From IMG/VR virus record IMGVR_UViG_3300043427_000802, positions 1 through 23,345 of that record: a DNA stretch of 23,345 bases. One strand, 5' to 3'. Shown piece after piece: positions 1 through 7,330 of this stretch. The notes beneath the pieces were generated by a model. It saw only the letters and a program-made list of their open reading frames with translations. It did no database searches and was not told the DNA's origin. The number at the start of each line of letters is the position of its first letter. The stretch's first letter is position 1. The position numbers were made by a program, and so were the translations under genes. This stretch comes from a virus.

Positions 1-1523
1 TTTTCTGCTTGCTTACGCTTAGCATAATCCATATAAGATTCGCCTGGTTTTAGTTGACCCTCAAAGACTTGAGTTTCTTCATTACGTACTGAAGCAAGTA
101 AATCATCTAACTTACTAGACTTCTTTTTCTTAGCAGGTGCTTTTGCCTTTGGTTTTGCAGTTGCTTTTGGTGCAGATGCTTTTGGTGCAGATACTTTTTT
201 AGTTGCTGCCTTTGCTTTCGGTGGAGTTGTTGCACTACCTTCCCAAGGATCAGAAGGTTTTTCAGCTTTCTTTGGTGCTGCTTTTGGTGATTCTACTTTT
301 TTAGTCTCTCCACCTTCCATCTTGCGAGCAACATTTCTCGCTCCTCTAGAAACTGATCTTGCACCACTTGCGACTGCTTTTCTAAGTCCACTCTTTAGTT
401 TGGAACCAATTCTGGAAAGCAATCCTGGACGCTTCTCTGAACTAGAAGATGTAGAGGAACTTGAAGATGATCCCGAACCTGAAGAAGAACCACCTTTTCC
501 TCTTTCATATCCTTTTCCAAACTCTCTTTTAACTGCTCTTGCTCCTCTTACAGCAGCACCAGCAGCATAACCAGCACCACGAGCAACAGCACCACCAACT
601 TTCTTAACAGCAGTTTTTACTTTTTCAACTCTATCACTTTTGATTTTAGTATCATGGCCTAAAGTAACTTTTGCTTCATTTAGTAAGTCAGTAGAAAAAT
701 CAAGAGATTCAATCAATAAATCTTCAACTTCTTCTACATCGTATCCCTCCTCAAGACACTCATAGAAGAACTCTTCAACAACTTCTTCAATTAAAGAATC
801 TGAAAGAAGCACGAGTTCATTATCAGTAAACTCATCAAGAACTCCAGAAACTTCAACCATTTCAAGAAGAGTTCCGCCAATCTCCTCAACTGTTTCAGTC
901 AGTTTAGGATTGATCGTGATTTTATTTTCTACCTTCTTTTCTTTAATCTTTTTGTTTGCTTCAACATCATCCATAACTTCAGAAAGATCTTGTCTCCAAT
1001 TAGAGAAACCCTCTTTCATTCCCTTCTTCTGAGAGATTGCTTTTCCAATTGCCTTACGACGTTTATGGAGATACTTATCAGACTTATCACTATCCCCATC
1101 ATTATCAATATCAGCATCCTCTTGGCCTACTGGATCCAATGCTTCCTTAGTTACCAATCCAACAACGTTCTTGTTTTTCTTAGTAACTTTATCCATAAAA
1201 GCAATACTTTGCTTTTGTTGATTTGCATAATCTTTTCCTTTAGAAGGAGAAAGTCTCTTATCACCAGTCTTTCTTTCAGCAGATGCTGCTCTTCTCATTT
1301 CAGGATCAGAACCTTTTACTGCTTCATCTATTTCAGACTCTTCTTTAATTTTATTCTTTTCTCTCATTGCCTTTGCTTTTGCAAGAGTTCTTTCTCTTGC
1401 AGCATCTTGCTCAGACTTTGGAATAGCAGTTACAGCACCAAGACGCTCTGCAGGTTTACCGGGAACTGCAGATTCAGCAATGTTCTCCAAGTAAACCTTA
1501 GAGAGATCGTTAAGATGAGTCAT
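1..1523 (-). CDS. Large virion/prohead-precursor-like protein, 3' end beyond window (partial)
   Basis: Open frame from ATG at 1523 with no stop before the window edge, about 507 codons seen. The N-terminus reads MTHLNDLSKVYLENIAES, with an IAE tripeptide at residues 15-17 that fits the T4 gp21 prohead-protease consensus (I/L-x-E). Residues 138-149 form a full EF-hand/dockerin-type loop (Asp at loop positions 1, 3, 5, 7, 9 and 12, Gly at 6), followed by a basic helix. Residues about 205-285 are acidic and helical. Then come a Gly/Ala/Arg stretch, a Ser-rich linker (about 346-362) and a Lys/Ala/Pro-rich tail (about 410-475) with repeated APKAS/APKAT units. I recognise no enzyme domain. Proteins of this style in T4-like marine phages are usually annotated as virion structural. 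The late-promoter box just upstream and the neighbouring putative capsid-targeted gene support a structural or prohead-core role, which is inference. Confidence 0.8.
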   Translation of the reverse strand, partial: MTHLNDLSKVYLENIAESAVPGKPAERLGAVTAIPKSEQDAARERTLAKAKAMREKNKIKEESEIDEAVKGSDPEMRRAASAERKTGDKRLSPSKGKDYANQQKQSIAFMDKVTKKNKNVVGLVTKEALDPVGQEDADIDNDGDSDKSDKYLHKRRKAIGKAISQKKGMKEGFSNWRQDLSEVMDDVEANKKIKEKKVENKITINPKLTETVEEIGGTLLEMVEVSGVLDEFTDNELVLLSDSLIEEVVEEFFYECLEEGYDVEEVEDLLIESLDFSTDLLNEAKVTLGHDTKIKSDRVEKVKTAVKKVGGAVARGAGYAAGAAVRGARAVKREFGKGYERGKGGSSSGSGSSSSSSTSSSSEKRPGLLSRIGSKLKSGLRKAVASGARSVSRGARNVARKMEGGETKKVESPKAAPKKAEKPSDPWEGSATTPPKAKAATKKVSAPKASAPKATAKPKAKAPAKKKKSSKLDDLLASVRNEETQVFEGQLKPGESYMDYAKRKQAE

Positions 1524-1534
1524 GAGTATAAGTT

Positions 1535-2827
1535 TTACTTTTTAACCTTATATTTATTTATGAATTCCTTAATTTGTTTATATCCACTATAAGGTTTTGC
1601 TCCATACTGTAGATTTGTTTTGTCTCCTTTTTCAAATCCAGGAGTCATATCAACGGCATGTTTAAAATATCCACCTGTTCCAACGAGTGTGTTTGGTTTC
1701 CCAGGAGCTCTCATTTTCTTTTCAACCTTCACTTCAGTATATTCCATCACGTCTCTTATCCATGATTTGAACATACACTCTTCTTCAGTAACACAAATCA
1801 GGTAGTTTGTTCCTCTACGAATAATCTTCCCTACAAGACCAGTGTTTAAGTTCTCTACAATATCACCAATTCTAAAAATTTTTCCTTTCAGATAATTTTC
1901 ACGAAGAGTTTCTACATCATACTTTGGAGCAATCTGCCAAAGTTCTGCAACCTCTTTTTTCTTTTTCTTTGCACCCATTCCTTGACGAACTGCATCAAAG
2001 AGTGCTTGCGTATCACCATCATCAAGTGTCTTTGGTGTTCCTCTACGGAATGATTTAAAGTCATCATCAATAACTGCTTTTCTCATTTTGGATGCAGACA
2101 TTCCTTCTACACCCTCTGCATCAGCATCACGAACACCAGCAGAAATTACACGAATCAAATCAAAGTTATAAAGATCTCCATTGTATTTTTGAGCTAAGTT
2201 TTCAAATTCTGCTTGACGATCAGAACCCACAACAATATTAACATTTACATATCCCGATTCTGCGGCTGCAATCAATACATTAAATATCGATTTCATTTCA
2301 TCATCATTAATAATGTTCTCTTTAAAATCAGGGAACATCTTCTTCATAAACGAAATCTTCATATCAGGGTCTAATGGATTCTTTTTGGGATCCTGAGTTC
2401 TTGAAGGATAGATCTTAAGATCTCCATCAGTTGCTGCTTTTCTTGCAGCCTTTAATAGTTTCTCATGTCCTACTGTTGGGGGATTAAAACGACCAAATGC
2501 AACTGTTAAAGTATCACTACCAGTATCAACACCACCAGTTGGAGGTGCTGCTTTTGCTGGTGCTTTTGGTACTGGTTCTGCTTTTGGTTTTGCTGCTTTT
2601 TTTTCTGGTGCTGGTGATTTTCCTACTGCATCTTTTGGTTGATCTTTTCCACCTTCTACTCTACCTTTATCATAAAATACTAGTTTCCCCTTTTCTGTTT
2701 TCGCAACAAATTCTCCACGACTGTCCAACCAACCGCCATGGCCATCACTCTTGAGATTTAACTTCTTCGCTTGCAGTGATGCTTGCGTTTGAGTTGCCTC
2801 ATTTAGAAATTGGAAAAAACTCTTCAT
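1535..2827 (-). CDS. Nucleotidyltransferase-like protein with capsid-targeting-like N-terminus and SH3/KOW-like C-terminal domain
   Basis: 430 aa. Residues 1-11 read MKSFFQFLNEA, closely resembling the T4 internal-protein capsid-targeting sequence MKTYQEFIAEA; LNE at 8-10 fits gp21 cleavage after Glu10. A basic Lys/Ala/Pro linker (about 65-100) leads to a nucleotidylyltransferase core of the HxGH superfamily: GRFNPPTVGHEKLL carries TVGH in place of HxGH, and GMSASKMRKA corresponds to the ISSTKIR-type motif. The family transfers a nucleotidyl group (NMNAT, cytidylyltransferases), but the substrate here is unknown. A segment beginning FRIGDIVENLNTGLVGKIIRRG resembles an SH3/KOW-like beta barrel. 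It has its own late-promoter box and lies between virion-like genes. The fold call is fairly firm; packaging into the head is inference. Confidence 0.82.
   Translation of the reverse strand: MKSFFQFLNEATQTQASLQAKKLNLKSDGHGGWLDSRGEFVAKTEKGKLVFYDKGRVEGGKDQPKDAVGKSPAPEKKAAKPKAEPVPKAPAKAAPPTGGVDTGSDTLTVAFGRFNPPTVGHEKLLKAARKAATDGDLKIYPSRTQDPKKNPLDPDMKISFMKKMFPDFKENIINDDEMKSIFNVLIAAAESGYVNVNIVVGSDRQAEFENLAQKYNGDLYNFDLIRVISAGVRDADAEGVEGMSASKMRKAVIDDDFKSFRRGTPKTLDDGDTQALFDAVRQGMGAKKKKKEVAELWQIAPKYDVETLRENYLKGKIFRIGDIVENLNTGLVGKIIRRGTNYLICVTEEECMFKSWIRDVMEYTEVKVEKKMRAPGKPNTLVGTGGYFKHAVDMTPGFEKGDKTNLQYGAKPYSGYKQIKEFINKYKVKK
1551..1557 (-). promoter_or_regulatory. T4-type late promoter box (ATAAATA)
   Basis: Minus-strand ATAAATA 28 nt upstream of the ATG at 1523, inside the last codons of the nucleotidyltransferase gene. 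It matches the late -10 element used by T4-like phages (TATAAATA in T4, NATAAATA in cyanophages). No -35 is expected for this class. Confidence 0.5.
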
Positions 2828-2847
2828 ATTGTTTATTAATATACTTT

Positions 2848-2854
2848 TATTTAT
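2848..2854 (-). promoter_or_regulatory. T4-type late promoter box (ATAAATA)
   Basis: Minus-strand ATAAATA 20 nt upstream of the nucleotidyltransferase ATG (2827), touching the stop codon of the upstream gene. The spacing allows a very short leader. Confidence 0.55.
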
Positions 2855-4164
2855 TAAATGCCAGTATCACCTATTTTTATTAAATCTTTAAATTCTGGAG
2901 TAATGCCAGCAAAAAATTGTGGGAAGGCTGCAAAATCTCCCTTATATCTCAATTCAATATCCAAAACAGGAGTATCTCCTTTCGATAAAGTAAAGAAAAC
3001 TTTAGCTGCATTTTTAGATAAAGTTTTTTGTTTATCTAAAACCATCTTGGTTTCTTGTCTTGATAGTTTTGCCATGGCTATCATAATACTATGAACATTT
3101 AGAACATTTGCACTTCCAATATTAGGTGATAGGTTTTTGTCTACAGTACCAACACCCTCTGTTAAATAAAATCCAAATTCATACTCATCCCAAGTGTCTA
3201 AAACATCTAGTAAATTGAGTTTTAACACTCTAGTCAGTAAAACATCAGCAAGATTATCTTTTACATCTTCCTGATTCATAATATCAAGAAAACCTTGATA
3301 AAGTGGATTTAGTGTATTACCAGTACTTTGAAGTTTCTTATTTACAAAATCTCTAAAACTTTCCTGAGATGGATCGTTTCCAGATTGTTTAATTAAACCA
3401 TTTGGATCTTTTAAATCAGATTCCGATTTTAAATTAATTAAAGGAATTGGTTTTCCATCTTTCTTCCTAATAACACGCATATCCCACAAAGCTTTTGCAT
3501 CTGCTTTATTATTTGGATTCAAACTAGAAATTTTTTTATTTCCGGAGAGTGCAAATCTTTCTAATGGACCACCAGGACCACAAGCTTCTTTAATTACTCC
3601 AGCAAAAAATTTAATTCTATGATCATTCAGTTTATCTCTTGTTGATTTAAACTGAGGTCCTTCAATGTACGCAGAGAATGCATTATTAATTAATGTAGGA
3701 CTTGCTGAATTTGCTTTTGGTTTCTTTTTTAAAGAAATTCCAACAAAATCATTACCATTTAGTTTTAAAATAACATCAGATGAATTATAATCAGACATTC
3801 CAAATGCTTTAACTTTAAAAGGTTCAACATCAGGATGCCATTTATTGCCGGTAAGATATACTTTTGATGGAATCTTATCTTTTTTAAGTTTTTGTCTAGT
3901 TCCCAAAACTGCAGATATTGATGCAGCAAGATCTCCATAAATGTCTTGTGGACTTTTTGAAGATGTATCAAGATCAATAATTTTGATCATTCCATTTTTT
4001 GTAGCATTTCCTGCAGCATCTAAAACTTTATTGCTCTTCAAATTTTCAAGAGCAATAAAGTATAGTTGTTTAAACTTATCAGTATCATTTTTTGCTGCAT
4101 TCAAATCCGCAGTTGGTACGAATGATAAACCAGCATATAATCCTTCCGATGGTTCAAATGCCAT
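2854..4164 (-). CDS. Conserved-looking protein of unknown function, possible PD-(D/E)xK-like core
   Basis: 436 aa, starting MAFEPSEGLYAGLSF. I do not recognise the family with confidence. Residues 128-148 contain Asp130 followed, after a beta-strand-like stretch, by VGISLKKK, which resembles a nuclease-type D...(x)xK arrangement. The residue before xK is Ser rather than Asp/Glu, so catalysis is doubtful. PTLINNAF follows. The rest is mixed alpha/beta, and the C-terminus (DTPVLDIELRYKGDF) is strand-rich. There is no signal peptide or membrane segment. The ATG follows the tRNA-Ala gene and a short hairpin, with no clear Shine-Dalgarno. Its place between virion-like genes suggests late expression. 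A nuclease role would be speculation. Confidence 0.72.
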   Translation of the reverse strand: MAFEPSEGLYAGLSFVPTADLNAAKNDTDKFKQLYFIALENLKSNKVLDAAGNATKNGMIKIIDLDTSSKSPQDIYGDLAASISAVLGTRQKLKKDKIPSKVYLTGNKWHPDVEPFKVKAFGMSDYNSSDVILKLNGNDFVGISLKKKPKANSASPTLINNAFSAYIEGPQFKSTRDKLNDHRIKFFAGVIKEACGPGGPLERFALSGNKKISSLNPNNKADAKALWDMRVIRKKDGKPIPLINLKSESDLKDPNGLIKQSGNDPSQESFRDFVNKKLQSTGNTLNPLYQGFLDIMNQEDVKDNLADVLLTRVLKLNLLDVLDTWDEYEFGFYLTEGVGTVDKNLSPNIGSANVLNVHSIMIAMAKLSRQETKMVLDKQKTLSKNAAKVFFTLSKGDTPVLDIELRYKGDFAAFPQFFAGITPEFKDLIKIGDTGI

Positions 4165-4172
4165 TTATACAC

Positions 4173-4192
4173 AAATACTCTTTCAAGTATTT
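4173..4192 (-). other. Hairpin between tRNA-Ala and the 436-aa gene
   Basis: A perfect 7-bp inverted repeat (AAATACT / AGTATTT) with a 6-nt loop lies 5 nt downstream of the tRNA 3' end and 8 nt upstream of the next ATG. There is no U-tract, so it is more likely a tRNA 3' processing or mRNA 5' structure than a terminator. Confidence 0.4.
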
Positions 4193-4197
4193 AGAAG

Positions 4198-4271
4198 TGG
4201 AAGATATCGGACTCGAACCGATGACATCTTGCTTGCAAAGCAAGTGCTACTACCAACTGAGCTAATCTCCC
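4198..4271 (-). tRNA. tRNA-Ala (anticodon TGC)
   Basis: A full cloverleaf can be folded on the minus strand: a 7-bp acceptor stem (GGGAGAT with ATCTTCC), a D arm with AGTTGGTAG, an anticodon stem CTTGC/GCAAG around loop TTTGCAA (anticodon TGC), and a T arm ATCGG/CCGAT around TTCGAGT. The third acceptor pair is G3:U70, the main alanine identity element. The discriminator is A, and CCA is not encoded. The D arm carries one extra nucleotide near its 3' side. It reads GCN alanine codons and probably supplements host decoding. Confidence 0.95.
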
Positions 4272-4280
4272 AATTTAAAG

Positions 4281-4309
4281 ATTATAAAACCCACTCAACT
4301 AAAAGTCAA
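4281..4309 (-). promoter_or_regulatory. Sigma70-type promoter driving tRNA-Ala
   Basis: Minus strand: TTGACT (4309-4304), a 17-nt spacer, then TATAAT (4286-4281). A start about 7-9 nt after the -10 falls at the tRNA 5' end (4271). The hexamers and spacing are near consensus for host vegetative RNA polymerase, which suggests early expression. The promoter lies mostly inside the inverted repeat at 4288-4316. Confidence 0.65.
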
Positions 4310-4316
4310 GTGGGTT
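4288..4316 (-). terminator. Stem-loop, probable terminator of the 325-aa gene
   Basis: 12-bp stem with two G-T pairs (AACCCACTTGAC / GTTGAGTGGGTT), loop TTTTA, followed on the minus strand by TTATAAT. It begins 25 nt after the upstream stop codon. The T-run is short, so termination may be partial. It shares bases with the tRNA promoter. Confidence 0.55.
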
Positions 4317-4334
4317 AGAGCAACCTTCCGTGGT

Positions 4335-4341
4335 TATTTAT
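4335..4341 (-). promoter_or_regulatory. Possible late promoter box (ATAAATA)
   Basis: Minus-strand ATAAATA starting at the last base of the stop codon of the 325-aa gene. It could serve the tRNA and the 436-aa gene, but transcripts would first cross the hairpin at 4316-4288. Confidence 0.35.
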
Positions 4342-5318
4342 CAGTCTTCATATCTAGTGTTTGGAACTGATTTACCTGCTCTCCTTGCTGCCTTATTTCC
4401 TGCTCCTCTATCTCTAGTTGGACCAGCATTTCCAGCCCAATATGCTGCGTTTTTAGCACGATTAGGACCTTTTCCAACTCTCTCGTCAGCAGGAGCATTC
4501 GTCCCACCACGCTTTCTTACCGGATTATCTTTTGATCCAGTTTCATCTCTTTTTATAAGAAGACCAAATGCCTGGTCTCCTGTTTTTGTATGATACTTCT
4601 TACGTGGATTTTGTCCTTTTGACTTATCACCTTTTACAACTTCTCTGTCCATAATCGCACGAAGTTTCTTTCTACTTTCAGGATTTCTGATTGCCTCATC
4701 AAGTTTCTCTTCTTTATCATCTTCTTCTTTTTCTTTCTTACTCTTCTTTCCCTTTTTCATTTCTTCCTCATCATCTTCATCTTCATCTTCATGCATCGCT
4801 TCAAGGATAATATCAATCACTTCTTTATCAAGAAGATTTGCCATCATCCACTGTGCTTCTTCCAGAGTTTCTGCATATCCTTCTGCTTGGAGGAACTCAA
4901 GAACTACATCAAAGATATCAAACTCTTCTCTATTAAGTTGCTTCTTCTCATTAGGAGTTAGAGCGCCTCTTTGTGCTCCTCTTGCTGCCTGCTTTGCCTT
5001 TACCTTAGGATCATCAGACTTGTGAGTATAACCATGAAGACCAGGAGAGGAAGAAGTAGTCTTACGGAAATCACCTCTTTGCTTTCTAGCAAGGTCTTGC
5101 CTTTGCTTTGCCTTTTTAGCATCACCGAAAGTTGATTTCTTCTCTAGTGCAGATGCTCTATCTGCAGCTTCACCACCACCAGTTGACTTAGCAATCTTTT
5201 GGCGAATAGGTGCTTCATCATAACCACGCTTTGCCATTGCAGTTGCTTCATCAACTTCTTGTGGAGCATTAATCTGCTGATATGCTTCCACCAATCCTCT
5301 AAGATCTTTGATATCCAT
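4341..5318 (-). CDS. Charged virion/prohead-like protein of unknown function
   Basis: 325 aa. The N-terminus MDIKDLRGLVEAYQQ holds LVE followed by Ala at residues 9-12, a fit to gp21-type (I/L)xE cleavage; a second LDE-Ala site lies near residue 207. Residues about 134-170 are helical and acidic (LEFLQAEGYAETLEEAQW). About 170-205 is a dense Glu/Asp/Lys block, and the C-terminal 80 residues are basic and Gly/Asn/Arg-rich, ending NTRYED. The acidic helical segment resembles one in the protein that runs off the left edge, which suggests a shared class. No enzyme motif is seen. It has a consensus late promoter, and its leader directly follows the module-ending terminator. The structural or prohead-core call is inference. 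Confidence 0.78.
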   Translation of the reverse strand: MDIKDLRGLVEAYQQINAPQEVDEATAMAKRGYDEAPIRQKIAKSTGGGEAADRASALEKKSTFGDAKKAKQRQDLARKQRGDFRKTTSSSPGLHGYTHKSDDPKVKAKQAARGAQRGALTPNEKKQLNREEFDIFDVVLEFLQAEGYAETLEEAQWMMANLLDKEVIDIILEAMHEDEDEDDEEEMKKGKKSKKEKEEDDKEEKLDEAIRNPESRKKLRAIMDREVVKGDKSKGQNPRKKYHTKTGDQAFGLLIKRDETGSKDNPVRKRGGTNAPADERVGKGPNRAKNAAYWAGNAGPTRDRGAGNKAARRAGKSVPNTRYED

Positions 5319-5338
5319 TTTGCAAATAGTTTTTTATT

Positions 5339-5346
5339 TATTTATA
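5339..5346 (-). promoter_or_regulatory. T4 late promoter, full consensus TATAAATA
   Basis: Exact TATAAATA on the minus strand, ending 20 nt before the ATG at 5318. It abuts the T-run of the terminator at 5346-5366, so one transcription unit ends and the next begins with no gap. Confidence 0.65.
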
Positions 5347-5366
5347 AAAAAAGACCCCGAAGGGTC
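5346..5366 (-). terminator. Rho-independent terminator with UUCG tetraloop
   Basis: The minus strand reads GACCC, then TTCG, then GGGTC, followed by seven T. The C(UUCG)G loop is an extra-stable tetraloop. The stem overlaps the last two bases of the 57-aa gene's stop codon. It closes the replication module. Confidence 0.85.
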
Positions 5367-5538
5367 ACTCAACTACTTGACTGATTGCATCATCAAGGTC
5401 AGCAATTACTTCACGAAGTTCAAAGATACGAGGTGGAGTGCTTACAATATCACTCGTGTATCCTTTTTGCGCTTCAAAAAGAACTTGACGAACTGCAGCT
5501 GCAGAACGAACATCCATTTCAATAGTTACTTTACTCAT
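5365..5538 (-). CDS. Small conserved-looking protein, 57 aa, unknown function
   Basis: Encodes MSKVTIEMDVRSAAAVRQVL... ending AISQVVE. The start is well supported: GGAGGGAG lies just upstream, and the ATG overlaps the MazG-like gene's stop (ATGA). The pattern suggests one strand and two helices. The stop codon touches the terminator stem, so this is the last gene of the operon. I know no function; coupling to the pyrophosphohydrolase suggests co-regulation only. Confidence 0.75.
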   Translation of the reverse strand: MSKVTIEMDVRSAAAVRQVLFEAQKGYTSDIVSTPPRIFELREVIADLDDAISQVVE

Positions 5539-5954
5539 AGGTCTCCCTCCTTACGATTTTCAGAACGGTATACATCAAATGCTCCTTCAGGATAACGAGC
5601 ACTCAGTTTCTCATAGTTCATTTCCATAATCTCACGGAAGTTGGTATCAAGTGCCATACATGCTTGAGCAATGTACCAACAAATATCTCCAAGTTCACGT
5701 TTCATATGAAAGACATTCTCTTCGGTATAAGGCTTACCTTGAAGAATAATCTTTTTAACAACCTCAGTAAACTCACCTGCTTCTGCACTCATACCAAGAG
5801 CAGCAGTCAAAAGACGAGGAACATCAGCATCATCGTTTGCTTCAAGTTCAGTCATTCGTGCCAGAAGTTGTGCAAAGTCACTGCTTGCAGGACTTGTGGT
5901 TTGACGAACAAACTCAATATACTTATCACTATCAATAACTTTTTTATCAGTCAT
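5535..5954 (-). CDS. mazG: MazG-like nucleoside triphosphate pyrophosphohydrolase
   Basis: 139 aa, all-alpha NTP-pyrophosphatase family. The metal-binding signature is visible: EAGEFTE (Glu58, Glu61, Glu64) and, about 23 residues later, ELGD (Glu87, Asp90). The C-terminal NYEKLSARYP is the usual family tail. Members hydrolyse (d)NTPs to monophosphate and pyrophosphate; cyanophage MazG has been proposed to act on the nucleotide pool or on (p)ppGpp, and the substrate cannot be read from sequence. It starts inside the stop of gene 41 (TAATG) and overlaps the next gene by 4 nt, so it is co-translated with the helicase. This short form is one MazG domain, not the two-domain E. coli enzyme. Confidence 0.88.
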   Translation of the reverse strand: MTDKKVIDSDKYIEFVRQTTSPASSDFAQLLARMTELEANDDADVPRLLTAALGMSAEAGEFTEVVKKIILQGKPYTEENVFHMKRELGDICWYIAQACMALDTNFREIMEMNYEKLSARYPEGAFDVYRSENRKEGDL

Positions 5955-7330
5955 TAGAATTTAAATCCCTCAAATGTTTTTTTAGGTTTCTTTTCTTCAT
6001 AATCATACTCTTCATCCTTTCCATTGTCAAGGATGTCTTGTTGAGCAGATTGTTCGCAGTCATAAAGACGCATTTTAGCCCTATCAATACCAATCACGAA
6101 ACGCTTATGAATGGTAGGGTCATTGTATCGATTCTTAAGTTGCTTAACCAAAATTTGACCAAGACCCTCAAGTTCTTCTGTAGAAATCAATGCAAACATT
6201 AAGTCAGCAGTTGCAGGAAGACCGAAAGACTCGGAAGTATCAGTTAGTTCCACATCAGAAGATCCATAACCAGAACGAGTTGTCTGAGTAGCACTCACAA
6301 TAGGCACATTAAACTCCACAGCAAGACCACGAAGTTCTTCTGCGATTGATTTCACGAAAGTATAAGAGTTGATATTACTACCACCACGATACCTTGAAGA
6401 TGCACAAATATTCAGATAGTCAATAAAGATAATATCTGGACGAAAAGACTTCTTCAGTGCAAGTTCATTCAAAAGTGCTTTAAAGTGGCCCGAATGTGCA
6501 GAAGCAGTTGGATACTCTTTAATAATCAGTTGACCTTGAGTTTTCTTTGCAAGGTTTGTAACCTTGTTCTCAAACATCTGCTTAGGAAGTTCTGCAATGT
6601 CCTGAATGGGAACATTCAAGAGGTTTGCGTCAATTCGTTCAGCAATTCGTTCCTCCGCCATTTCAAGAGTGATGTACAAAACGTTCCTGCCTTGCAGTAA
6701 GACGGAAGAAGCCACATGGCACATAAAGAGACTCTTTCCGACACCCGTACCAGCCAAAGCGATATTAAGAGTCTTATTAGGTAAACCACCTTTTGTAATC
6801 TTGTTAAAGTATTCAAGGTCGAACTCAATCTTGTCTTCCTTTTTGTGATAGGATTCATAGCGTTTTTCATAATCTAACAAATAATCATGACCAATATGAG
6901 TATCAAAAGATACTGCTAGGGCATCCGATAGAATACTAGGAATACTATCACGATTTTTCTTCTCATCTTTACCATCTGCAATATGGATGGATTCCATAAG
7001 AGCAAGATAGATGGCTCGATCTCTACACCACTTCTCAGTAGTATTAACTAACCAATTAAATTCACTGGGTTCATCATCAAGATAACTGATGATTTGAGTA
7101 ATTTCTTTGAACGAAGTTTCATTAATATCTTGACGATTCTCTATCTCAATACAAAGAACTTCTTTTGTTGCTGGTTGATTATATTCTTGAACAAACTTAA
7201 GTATTTCTTCAAATACAATTTTTTGATTCTGATCTTCAAAATATTCAGATTTGATGAATGGAATTACTTTTCTTACATATTCCTCATTATGGAGAAGATT
7301 ACGAAGGATTAAAAATTCAACTTTTTCCAT
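5954..7330 (-). CDS. 41: gp41-type replicative DNA helicase
   Basis: 458 aa, DnaB/RecA-fold hexameric helicase matching T4 gp41, which unwinds DNA at the fork and works with the gp61 primase. The N-terminal 150 residues are the helical DnaB-N-like domain. Walker A is AGTGVGKS (residues 193-200). Walker B is in DIIFIDYLNI (about residue 300), and SATQTTRSG corresponds to the DnaB H3/Q-loop region. The acidic/basic C-terminus ends FEGFKF. It starts at a TAATG junction with the upstream oxygenase gene and ends at a TAATG junction with mazG. Length is close to T4 gp41 (475 aa). Confidence 0.95.
   Translation of the reverse strand: MEKVEFLILRNLLHNEEYVRKVIPFIKSEYFEDQNQKIVFEEILKFVQEYNQPATKEVLCIEIENRQDINETSFKEITQIISYLDDEPSEFNWLVNTTEKWCRDRAIYLALMESIHIADGKDEKKNRDSIPSILSDALAVSFDTHIGHDYLLDYEKRYESYHKKEDKIEFDLEYFNKITKGGLPNKTLNIALAGTGVGKSLFMCHVASSVLLQGRNVLYITLEMAEERIAERIDANLLNVPIQDIAELPKQMFENKVTNLAKKTQGQLIIKEYPTASAHSGHFKALLNELALKKSFRPDIIFIDYLNICASSRYRGGSNINSYTFVKSIAEELRGLAVEFNVPIVSATQTTRSGYGSSDVELTDTSESFGLPATADLMFALISTEELEGLGQILVKQLKNRYNDPTIHKRFVIGIDRAKMRLYDCEQSAQQDILDNGKDEEYDYEEKKPKKTFEGFKF

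Noticed and set aside
120-240. Repeated units around the APKAS/APKAT codons, considered as a CRISPR or DNA repeat array
   Set aside because: The repeats are short, imperfect and in frame, with no spacers. They are low-complexity protein coding.
990-1592. 200-codon plus-strand frame, Cys/Phe/Leu-rich
   Set aside because: It is antisense to the structural-like gene. Its composition is what reversed Lys/Glu-rich coding gives, and it crosses a promoter and gene junction.
4160-4168. TATAAATG resembling a late promoter at the start of the 436-aa gene
   Set aside because: The motif runs into the start codon itself, so transcription would begin inside the gene. The match is also imperfect (final G).
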